Part shown: positions 1 to 6,244 of the stretch, one piece after another
Layout: every line of letters starts with the position of its first letter
How positions within the stretch are numbered: the stretch's first letter is position 1
Assembly (NCBI GenBank): GCA_003511885.1
Contig: DOIX01000079.1
Coordinates: forward strand, 1-20,324
Direction of reading: 5' to 3'
DNA length: 20,324 nucleotides
Origin: Cyanobacteria bacterium UBA11153
GTDB lineage: Bacteria; Cyanobacteriota; Cyanobacteriia; Cyanobacteriales; Coleofasciculaceae
The notes under the pieces: generated by a model
Told to the model about the DNA's origin: nothing
The model's input: only the letters and a program-made list of their open reading frames with translations
Databases searched by the model: none
Position numbers and translations under genes: made by a program

Positions 1-1
1 G

Positions 2-208
2 ATCGAATCTCTTAGGCAAGAAATCGATATTACGAGCGGAATGTGGGGTAACTATCATGAAAAAATTCAAGGGAAAAAACCGAACTCCGTTGGCAAGCGC
101 GAAGCGCATACTCCGAACTCCGAACTCCGGTTTGAAGACGCGGAGATTTTTGAGCAGAAAAATAGGCTCTCAGCCGATTGGAGTCTGAGAGCCATTTTTT
201 CAAATTAA
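2..208 (+). CDS. 3' end of an unidentified gene (partial at left edge)
   Basis: A frame open from the left edge runs 68 codons to TAA at 206-208. Its first part (roughly codons 1-27, ending near GNYHEKIQGKK) reads like a natural protein C-terminus. The next part is built from repeated CGAACTCCG units (about 80-130) and is low-complexity. The last 14 codons overlap a rho-independent terminator hairpin, which is odd for a real coding end. I infer a genuine gene whose original stop was lost or moved by insertion of the repeat, or a frame that is coding only at its start. I do not recognise the family. It converges on desC. Confidence 0.35.
   Translation: MESLRQEIDITSGMWGNYHEKIQGKKPNSVGKREAHTPNSELRFEDAEIFEQKNRLSADWSLRAIFSN
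165..200. terminator. Bidirectional rho-independent terminator between convergent genes
   Basis: A 9-bp perfect stem, GGCTCTCAG (165-173) with CTGAGAGCC (185-193), is followed by ATTTTTT on the plus strand. On the minus strand it is followed by TATTTTT, because AAAAATA precedes the stem. It can therefore stop both the plus-strand gene at the left edge and desC, which ends at 237. Confidence 0.75.
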
Positions 209-236
209 CCAAGATATGGTGTCTTCAGTTAGTGAC

Positions 237-1091
237 TTAACTTGCTGGTTGCTCTTTTGGCGGCATTACCACTTTCGTTGCCAATCCCAAAATTTGCAGA
301 ACCCAAATTGCCCACCAAGTTATATCAATTTCCCACCATTTTCTTCCGGATGGAGCTACATTTGGTTGAGCATGATGATTATTGTGCCAACCTTCTCCAT
401 AAGTTACAATTGCTGCCCACCATAGATTCCGAGAGCCATCTTCTACCTGGTATGTTTGATATCCGAACATGTGACTAGCGGAGTTAATAAACCAAGTCGT
501 ATGCCACAGTAATACTGACCGAACAAACATCCCCCAGAATACAAAAGACCATCCTCCCACCAAGTAAAGCAACAAGCCCAGAGGAATCTGAAGTAATAAG
601 AAATAGCGGTCAAGCCATTGATAATAAGAATCTCGCGCTAAGTCAGGCGCATATTTTTGATATATTTCGCGATCGAAAAACTCTTTTTTGTGGTAGAAAA
701 GCCACAGGATGTGACTCCACCAAAAACCCTGTTTTGCTGAGTAGGGATCTTTATATTCATCCTCTGGATGAGCGTGATGCTGACGATGGGAACCTACCCA
801 AAAAATCGGCCCTCCTTGCATTGCCAGACATGCGATGGTAGCCACGATATATTCCAACCATTTGGGAACTTGAAAACTCCGATGGGTTAAAAGTCGGTGA
901 TACCCCAAACAGATGCCAATGCTACCAAATAGCCAGTGGAGAAATATGGCTACTCCCAGCGCGGACCAAGAGAAAAACCAAGGAGCGAAGAGTGCTAAAG
1001 CGTGAAATACGCCAAAGAATACTACGGTAATCCAGCTAAAGGTGAGTGTTTTTTGGCCTGGGGGAGCAACAGACAGTGAGTTGTTGGTCAT
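237..1091 (-). CDS. desC: Acyl-lipid delta-9 fatty acid desaturase (DesC type)
   Basis: This 284-residue membrane enzyme should introduce the first cis double bond at position 9 of acyl chains on glycerolipids, using ferredoxin-supplied electrons and O2 in the membrane; this function is known for the cyanobacterial DesC family. The sequence shows the three di-iron histidine boxes: HRLLTH at 65-70, HRQHH at 102-106 and HNNHH at 236-240. A further conserved-looking H207 sits in NSASHMFG. Hydrophobic segments lie near 20-60, 80-95 and 165-200. Length is normal for the family. The start ATG at 1091 has no clear Shine-Dalgarno. A plausible promoter (1100-1128) leaves almost no leader, so the mRNA may be nearly leaderless. 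It is divergent from a TetR-type regulator and its promoter overlaps a palindrome, suggesting repression. I cannot tell DesC1 from DesC2. Confidence 0.92.
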   Translation of the reverse strand: MTNNSLSVAPPGQKTLTFSWITVVFFGVFHALALFAPWFFSWSALGVAIFLHWLFGSIGICLGYHRLLTHRSFQVPKWLEYIVATIACLAMQGGPIFWVGSHRQHHAHPEDEYKDPYSAKQGFWWSHILWLFYHKKEFFDREIYQKYAPDLARDSYYQWLDRYFLLLQIPLGLLLYLVGGWSFVFWGMFVRSVLLWHTTWFINSASHMFGYQTYQVEDGSRNLWWAAIVTYGEGWHNNHHAQPNVAPSGRKWWEIDITWWAIWVLQILGLATKVVMPPKEQPAS

Positions 1092-1099
1092 TGAGGATA

Positions 1100-1128
1100 G
1101 CTATATTGGGAATCGAACTGCAAGTCAA
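1100..1128 (-). promoter_or_regulatory. Candidate desC promoter
   Basis: On the minus strand, TTGACT (plus 1123-1128) and TATAGC (plus 1100-1105) are separated by exactly 17 bp, close to the sigma-70-type consensus. The predicted transcript start falls at about 1093, two bases before the desC ATG. The -35 box lies inside the palindrome at 1119-1135, so a bound regulator would block RNA polymerase. Confidence 0.5.
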
Positions 1129-1135
1129 ACTTGCA
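1119..1135. promoter_or_regulatory. Palindromic operator candidate 1 (desC side)
   Basis: This is a 17-bp palindrome with perfect arms TGCAAGT and ACTTGCA around CAA. It overlaps the desC -35 box. A second copy of nearly the same sequence lies 49 bp away, centre to centre. Two such copies between a desaturase and a divergent TetR gene are best explained as operators for that regulator (inference). Confidence 0.6.
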
Positions 1136-1167
1136 CTTTCTCTAGCTTACCCCTGACCATTACACTG

Positions 1168-1184
1168 TGCAAGTACAGCTTGCA
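1168..1184. promoter_or_regulatory. Palindromic operator candidate 2 (tetR side)
   Basis: TGCAAG and CTTGCA arms flank TACAG, matching operator candidate 1 in length and arm sequence with one arm mismatch. It ends 12 bp before the preferred ATG of the regulator gene (1197), a position suited to autoregulation. A longer reading frame from GTG 1167 would put this palindrome inside the coding sequence, which argues for the ATG start. Confidence 0.55.
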
Positions 1185-1196
1185 TTTTTCTTGCTT

Positions 1197-2435
1197 ATGC
1201 CCAGCAGTACTTCTGTAACAAGATCCCGATTGCTTCAGGCGGCACTGGATTTATTTACCTCTCAGGGAGTCACCGAGACGACGACGCGGCAGATTGCGGA
1301 GTTAGCCCATGTCAATGAGGTGACGCTCTTCCGGCACTTTCGCAGCAAGCAAGGATTGCTTTTAGCAGTTATCGAATATTCTGGGGTGTTTACCCGCCTA
1401 GGGGAATCTTTGAAGGAGCGGGTAGATTATACCATAAATGTGGAACAAGCGCTGAAAAACTATGGACGGGATCGCTTGGAGGCACTAGCAGAGATTCCGG
1501 AGTTACTCCGCTCGGTGGTAGGGGAGTCGGGAAAGTACTCCATGGAAAATCGTCAAGCATTGGGCAGAGGGATCGATCGCGCCAATCAGGATGTGGCAGA
1601 ATATTTAGCAACTGCGATTAGGCGCGATCGCAAACAACTCCGGTTACCGCCGCAAAAATTAGCTAGTCTCCTCAATAGCATGTTGTTTGGGTATTGTGCG
1701 ATCGAGTTAACTAGCGAGTTTCACCACCTTTGGCATGACAGGGAGGATTTCTTAGAGAGTTTATTAGAATTATTTTTGCAGGGAGCTGTTTCAGGAGAAG
1801 CCGTTCCCGTTGCCAGTTTCCCACCCAACCTTAAACCCGCCACCCAGCAAGAGAAAAAAGTAGCCGATTTACCAGCTTCTTTAGTTCACTCGATTTTGGC
1901 ACAAGCCAAAAAACAGAGCTTGCGGAATTATGCTTTGGCTTATGTCTTATTTGCTTCAGGCTTATCACCTGATGAAATTATCGCCCTAGAGCGATCCCAT
2001 CAAATCAGCAATCGCCAACAACACTTATTACAAGTCTATCGAGGTGGAGTGCGACAAGTGCCTGTGAATCAGTGGATTATGGGCAAGCGCTATGGCTCGT
2101 ACACTCGCAATCCCTTAAATCAATGGCTTAAAAGTCGTAGGGATTTTCAGCCAAACTTGTTTATCAATGATTGGGATAATCCCATATCAGAAGCGGAAAT
2201 AGAAGCAGTTTGGCAAGAATTTACCTCTGAATTATTCAATCCTGACGGCAAACCCCTTTTGATTGAGCAAGGACGAGATACTTGGTGCGTAGAAATGTTG
2301 ATGCGGGGCATCAATATCACAGAATTGAGTATCATCACTGGTTGGGATCGACTCAATTTACAAAAATATTTATTAAGATCTAGAGAAAAAGCTGCCTTAG
2401 AAAAAGCGATCAGTTTAGATGGGGAAAGATTGTAA
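1197..2435 (+). CDS. TetR-type regulator fused to a degenerate tyrosine-recombinase-like domain
   Basis: The protein has 412 residues, about twice the usual TetR length. Residues 8-60 are a clear TetR DNA-binding domain (TTTRQIAELAHVNEVTLFRHF at about 28-48), followed by an all-helical ligand-type domain to about 198. After a linker, residues 225-395 follow the tyrosine recombinase pattern: a helix ending GLSPDEIIAL, a strand pair near 278-290, EQGRDTW at 357-363, TGW at 381-383 and Y391. The second catalytic Arg (R360), W383 and Tyr are in place. The first Arg is replaced by Ser257 (GLRxxE becomes GLSPDE) and the HxxR His is Glu357, so recombinase activity is unlikely. I chose ATG 1197 rather than GTG 1167 because the upstream part covers a palindrome and adds non-TetR residues. 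The likely target is the divergent desC promoter and its own (inference). GGDEF gene follows after 21 bp. Confidence 0.8.
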   Translation: MPSSTSVTRSRLLQAALDLFTSQGVTETTTRQIAELAHVNEVTLFRHFRSKQGLLLAVIEYSGVFTRLGESLKERVDYTINVEQALKNYGRDRLEALAEIPELLRSVVGESGKYSMENRQALGRGIDRANQDVAEYLATAIRRDRKQLRLPPQKLASLLNSMLFGYCAIELTSEFHHLWHDREDFLESLLELFLQGAVSGEAVPVASFPPNLKPATQQEKKVADLPASLVHSILAQAKKQSLRNYALAYVLFASGLSPDEIIALERSHQISNRQQHLLQVYRGGVRQVPVNQWIMGKRYGSYTRNPLNQWLKSRRDFQPNLFINDWDNPISEAEIEAVWQEFTSELFNPDGKPLLIEQGRDTWCVEMLMRGINITELSIITGWDRLNLQKYLLRSREKAALEKAISLDGERL

Positions 2436-2456
2436 AAATCAATCGTTAATTATCAG

Positions 2457-3467
2457 ATGAATATTGAAAATTTTGCCGATGTCACTGTTCTGATTGTTGA
2501 TGACAGCCCTGTCAGTTTAGAAGAAATATTTCAATTTTTGAGCAATGCTGGTTTTAAAGTAGTCATGGCTGCCGATGGGGAAAGTGCGATCGCAAAAGCC
2601 CAAGATACCAATCCAGATATCATTGTGTTAGACATCATTATGCCTGGAATTGATGGCTTTGAAACCTGTCGGCGCTTAAAAGCCAATCCCCTCACTCAAG
2701 ACATCCCCATCATTTTCATGACAGCATTATCTCAAACCTCAGTCGTAGTCAAAGGGTTTCAGCTTGGCGCGGTAGATTTCATCATTAAACCGATACACCA
2801 AGAAATTATTTTAGCCAGAATTATATCTCACCTGACTATCCAGAAGCTACAACATAGTTTGCAAGAGCAAAATCTCAAGCTGCAAAGGGAAATTCAGCAG
2901 CGCCAGAAGGCAGAAGCCGCACTGGTGAAAGCTAACATGCAGTTAAAGAATTTGGCAACTTCCGATAGTCTGACTCAAGTAGCCAATCGCCGTCGCTTTG
3001 ATGAATATTTGGAGCAAGCCTGGGGGATTTCCATACGGGAAGCGTGGTTTATCTCCTTGCTGATGTGTGATGTGGATTTTTTCAAGCGTTACAACGATAA
3101 TTGGGGACATCAGGCTGGAGACAGATGTTTGTATCAGGTGGCTCAAGCTATTAAGCGCGTGATTAAGCGCCCAGCAGATTTAGTAGCTCGCTATGGAGGA
3201 GAAGAGTTTGCTGTGATTCTACCACACACTCCAGAGGAGGGAGCCATGATGGTGGCTCAGTTAATCCGTTCATCTGTCAGAGAGTTAGCTCTGATTCATC
3301 CTGAATCCCCGATTAGCGACTACGTTACCCTCAGTGTGGGCGTAACTAGCACTGTTCCCTTACGAGACTCTTCTCCAGATATATTAGTAGCAGCAGCAGA
3401 TCTAGCAGTTTATCAGGCTAAAGAGTTAGGACGCGATCGCGCCGTTTTTCTTCCTGTTAAAAAGTGA
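2457..3467 (+). CDS. Response regulator with GGDEF diguanylate cyclase output
   Basis: This 336-residue cytoplasmic protein should make cyclic di-GMP from two GTP when its receiver is phosphorylated. Residues 8-125 are a receiver domain with acidic pair D15/D16, phospho-acceptor D59 (LDIIMPG), T89 and K111. A short coiled coil spans 130-165. The GGDEF domain covers about 168-333 with DVDFFK (metal site) at 205-210, the active signature GGEEF at 247-251, and the product-inhibition site RPAD at 238-241 at the canonical spacing. All key residues are present, so it is predicted active and feedback-inhibited, with PleD-like logic but a single receiver. It starts 21 bp after the tetR-fusion gene, suggesting co-transcription. 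No partner kinase is adjacent. Confidence 0.93.
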   Translation: MNIENFADVTVLIVDDSPVSLEEIFQFLSNAGFKVVMAADGESAIAKAQDTNPDIIVLDIIMPGIDGFETCRRLKANPLTQDIPIIFMTALSQTSVVVKGFQLGAVDFIIKPIHQEIILARIISHLTIQKLQHSLQEQNLKLQREIQQRQKAEAALVKANMQLKNLATSDSLTQVANRRRFDEYLEQAWGISIREAWFISLLMCDVDFFKRYNDNWGHQAGDRCLYQVAQAIKRVIKRPADLVARYGGEEFAVILPHTPEEGAMMVAQLIRSSVRELALIHPESPISDYVTLSVGVTSTVPLRDSSPDILVAAADLAVYQAKELGRDRAVFLPVKK

Positions 3468-3476
3468 GAAGCAACT

Positions 3477-3588
3477 ATCCACCATCAACTATCAACTATC
3501 CACCATCAACTATCTATTATCAACTATCAACTATCCACCATCAACTATCCACTATCCACCATCAACTATCCATTATCAACTATCCACT
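3477..3588 (+). repeat. Array of 16 heptanucleotide repeats
   Basis: Sixteen uninterrupted 7-bp units run from 3477 to 3588. They are variants of ATCAACT and ATCCACC/ATCCACT with two ATCTATT/ATCCATT members. This is the class of short tandem repeat often seen between cyanobacterial genes. Because three units equal 21 bp, translation gives a false seven-residue repeat peptide that extends the downstream reading frame backwards by 47 codons. Confidence 0.9.
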
Positions 3589-3604
3589 GCTATACCTCTT
3601 ACCA

Positions 3605-5092
3605 ATGATCGATACCAATTCCTATCAAGGTATCATTGTTATTGTTGATGATACCCCGAATAATCTGGGAGTATTATTTGATTTTTTAAGCGATTCTGGC
3701 TTCAAAGTTTTAGTGGCACAGGATGGGGAGAGTGCGATCCAAAAAGTCGAATATGCCAAGCCGGATTTGATTTTATTGGATGTGATGATGCCAGGTATAG
3801 ATGGGTTTGAAACTTGCCGTCGTCTTAAAGACAACCCATCAACTTGTGAGATTCCAGTTATTTTTCTTTCTGCCCTTTCTGATGTAGTAGATAAAGTTAA
3901 AGGTTTTAATTTGGGTGCAGTTGATTTTATCACAAAACCAGTCCAACAGGAAGAAGTTAAAGCGCGAGTAACTACTCATTTGAAACTGAGAAACCTCCAA
4001 AAACAACTGGAACAGCAAAATCTACAACTCCAAGGTGAAATTGAAGATAAACAAAGAGTCCAAGAGTTTTTGCGAGAAGCAGAGGAGAAATATCGCAGTA
4101 TCTTTGAACGAGCCACAGAAGGTATATTTCAAGCAACTTATCAGGGGAGATACATCACGGCAAATCCAGCTTTAGCCAGTATTTTAGGTTATGAGTCTCC
4201 AGAAGAATTGATGAATAAAATTACCGATATCGGACGACAACTTTACGTCGAACCTACCCGGAGAGACGATCTAGAAATCCTGATGAATCGGTATGGTATT
4301 TTGTCAGATTTTCAATCTCAAGTATATCAGAAAAATGGAAAAATTATCTGGATCACCGAGAATATTAGTACAGTTAAAGATCCTGATGGTAAAGTCATAT
4401 ATTACGAAGGTATAGTTACTGATATTACAGAAAGAAGAAATTCTGAAGTAGCGCTAAGATCCGCTCGCAAACGCTCAGAATTATTGTTATTAAATATTTT
4501 GCCTCAACCCATTGCCGAGCGTTTGAAACGGGGCGAGAGAACTATAGCAGATCATTTTAATGCCGTGACTATTATGTTTGCAGACTTGGTTGATTTTACT
4601 GACTTTTCTGTCCAAACATCACCGAGGGAACTTGTAGAAATTCTCAATCAAATTTTTTCAAAATTTGACCGTTTAGCCGAAATTAATGAAATTGAGAAAA
4701 TTAAGACAATTGGTGATGCTTATATGGTAGCAGCAGGTTTGCCAAAACCCCGTGAAGATCATGCAGATGCGATCGCAAAAATGGCTTTGGAGATGCAGGC
4801 AAGCATTGCTGAATTCAATCAGGAGATGGGTAGAGACTTTAAACTACGAATTGGGATTAATAGCGGTCCAGTAGTGGCTGGCGTGATTGGGATTCGGAAA
4901 TTCAGCTACGACTTGTGGGGGGATACGGTGAATACAGCTAGCCGGATGGAATCCCACGGTTTACCGGGTTTTATTCAGGTTACCCAGGCTACTTATGAAT
5001 TATTACGCGATCGCTATCGGTTTGAACAACGGGGGCCAATCCACATTAAGGGTAAGGGGGAAATGATTACTTATCTCCTTCAGGGGAATTGA
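3605..5092 (+). CDS. Response regulator with PAS and class III adenylyl cyclase domains
   Basis: Converts ATP to cAMP under two-component control. From ATG 3605 the protein has 495 residues. The receiver spans 8-125 (D15/D16, D59 in LLDVMMPG, K111), a coiled coil 125-160, PAS/PAC about 162-275 and the cyclase domain about 290-492. Cyclase metal ligands are D327 and D371. Adenine selectivity residues are K367 (EKIKTIGD) and D436 (YDLWGD), not the Glu/Cys of guanylyl cyclases, and N443/R447 of the transition-state pair are present, so adenylyl cyclase is the supported call. A longer frame begins at 3464, but those 47 codons are the heptamer array, so I reject that start. The receiver closely resembles that of the upstream diguanylate cyclase, implying duplication followed by output swapping. 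A cyclic-nucleotide-binding protein lies at 16060. Confidence 0.93.
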   Translation: MIDTNSYQGIIVIVDDTPNNLGVLFDFLSDSGFKVLVAQDGESAIQKVEYAKPDLILLDVMMPGIDGFETCRRLKDNPSTCEIPVIFLSALSDVVDKVKGFNLGAVDFITKPVQQEEVKARVTTHLKLRNLQKQLEQQNLQLQGEIEDKQRVQEFLREAEEKYRSIFERATEGIFQATYQGRYITANPALASILGYESPEELMNKITDIGRQLYVEPTRRDDLEILMNRYGILSDFQSQVYQKNGKIIWITENISTVKDPDGKVIYYEGIVTDITERRNSEVALRSARKRSELLLLNILPQPIAERLKRGERTIADHFNAVTIMFADLVDFTDFSVQTSPRELVEILNQIFSKFDRLAEINEIEKIKTIGDAYMVAAGLPKPREDHADAIAKMALEMQASIAEFNQEMGRDFKLRIGINSGPVVAGVIGIRKFSYDLWGDTVNTASRMESHGLPGFIQVTQATYELLRDRYRFEQRGPIHIKGKGEMITYLLQGN

Positions 5093-5498
5093 TGTGGGGG
5101 AGGTGGTGGGTGGAGGAATCTTGATGTGTAGCAACCACTAGGGTAGCCCCGACATTCTCAATTCCTCAAACCCTTGATTTTACAGCTTTCTTCTCGAGCC
5201 AATAGCCAATAGCCCCTCGCTATACCTTATGGGATGGCTTCGCCTGCTGACGGGATCGTACTTTGGGATTAAAACTCCATTACCCATTACCAATTTCCTA
5301 TTTTTAACTTTTGATTTTTGACTGTAACGCTATATGTAGGGTAGATAAACTTTTTGACTACTACATATAGTTAAAAATGTCCGAAACTTCTCGCTCAAGG
5401 CTAGTTGTCACCTCACAATTCAACAGAGTATCTTGCCACTGAAACAGAGAAACCTGTGTTAATATCTGGGAAGAAATCCTCTTAATTGGCAATGACCG
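5093..5498. other. Intergenic region with short repeats and one inverted repeat
   Basis: I see no convincing gene in these 406 bases. They hold two small heptamer arrays, AGCCAAT-type at 5197-5217 and CCATTAC-type at 5277-5290. A perfect 10-bp inverted repeat also lies here (5330-5339 with 5361-5370). The HNH gene promoter presumably lies in the last 130 bases but no box stands out. Confidence 0.6.
5330..5370. repeat. Perfect 10-bp inverted repeat
   Basis: CTATATGTAG (5330-5339) is matched by its exact complement CTACATATAG (5361-5370) with 21 bp between. No T-run follows on either strand, so it is not an ordinary terminator. It lies about 130-170 bp before the HNH gene and could be an operator pair or RNA hairpin in a leader. 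Confidence 0.6.
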
Positions 5499-6017
5499 AT
5501 GAGCAAGGTTCTGGTGTTAAACGCCTCTTATGAACCCCTCAACATCACCAACTGGCGAAGAGCCGTGGTTTTGTTGATCAAAGGTAAAGCGGAACAGGTT
5601 GAGCATAATGGGAAGTATGTTTACCCAGAATTCCCGATTCCTACGGTTATTCGACTCCGCCATTACATTCGGGTTCCTTACAAAGAAATTCCTCTTACCC
5701 GCCGTAATATCCTCTATCGTGACGGTAATTCTTGTCAATACTGTGGCTACACGGGTGATGAATTAACTCTGGATCATGTTATACCTCGTTCCCGACAGGG
5801 AGGTGATTCTTGGGAAAATATTGTTACTGCTTGCGTCCGCTGTAATATTAAAAAAGGCAATCGCACTCCCAAAGAAGCCAATATGATTTTGCGCACTCAA
5901 CCTCGCAAACCATATAGTAGTCTCCATTTTGAAGTAGCTAAGTATGTTAATGGTGGTTTCCATCAGGAGTGGCAGAAATATGTCATTGGCATTGAAAATA
6001 CCCACAAACATCATTAA
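5499..6017 (+). CDS. HNH endonuclease family protein
   Basis: The protein has 172 residues. The zinc and nuclease core is at 79-130: C79-x2-C82, LDHVIPRS with D92/H93, N107 (WENIVTAC), C112-x2-C115, then N116 and K119 (CNIKKGNRTP). This is the beta-beta-alpha-metal HNH fold with a four-cysteine structural zinc. The N-terminal 75 residues (VLVLNASYEPLNI and a basic RRAVVLLIKGKA stretch) are typical of a widely conserved cyanobacterial HNH family usually found as a stand-alone housekeeping gene; no toxin, intein or mobile context is visible here. It presumably cleaves or nicks DNA, but the substrate is unknown. ATG 5499 matches the conserved family N-terminus MSKVLVLN. Confidence 0.9.
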   Translation: MSKVLVLNASYEPLNITNWRRAVVLLIKGKAEQVEHNGKYVYPEFPIPTVIRLRHYIRVPYKEIPLTRRNILYRDGNSCQYCGYTGDELTLDHVIPRSRQGGDSWENIVTACVRCNIKKGNRTPKEANMILRTQPRKPYSSLHFEVAKYVNGGFHQEWQKYVIGIENTHKHH

Positions 6018-6159
6018 TATCGATAACTTTTAGAGGGGATTTATCACCAAATTAAAAAATGAAATACATGCTATTCATAGCTTCTGGAATTTGAGAATAT
6101 TATAACAACCTATTCGATTTTTATTGGTTGTCACTCTGGGGCAAATTTTAGAAGTTAAG

Positions 6160-6188
6160 AAACCCAGTCTCTCAAAGAAACTGGGTTT
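6160..6188. terminator. Hairpin terminator between convergent HNH and DUF2330 genes
   Basis: AAACCCAGT (6160-6168) pairs with ACTGGGTTT (6180-6188) in a 9-bp stem followed by ATTTTCTTAATTTT on the plus strand. The AGAAACCCAGT/AAACTGGGTTT form resembles a hairpin I know to be frequent in filamentous cyanobacteria (from memory, not searched). It lies 143 bp after the HNH stop and 57 bp after the end of the minus-strand gene. Confidence 0.6.
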
Positions 6189-6244
6189 ATTTTCTTAATT
6201 TTCACCTCTCATCACTATTCAATGCCAGATTCTTTCTCAGCTTA

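Noticed and set aside
30..212. 60-residue minus-strand frame
   Set aside because: It is made of the repeat and terminator sequence read backwards and has no protein-like pattern.
1167..1196. GTG start adding ten residues to the TetR fusion
   Set aside because: The added codons cover a 17-bp palindrome that matches a second intergenic copy; TetR proteins start close to the helix that begins near TRSRLL.
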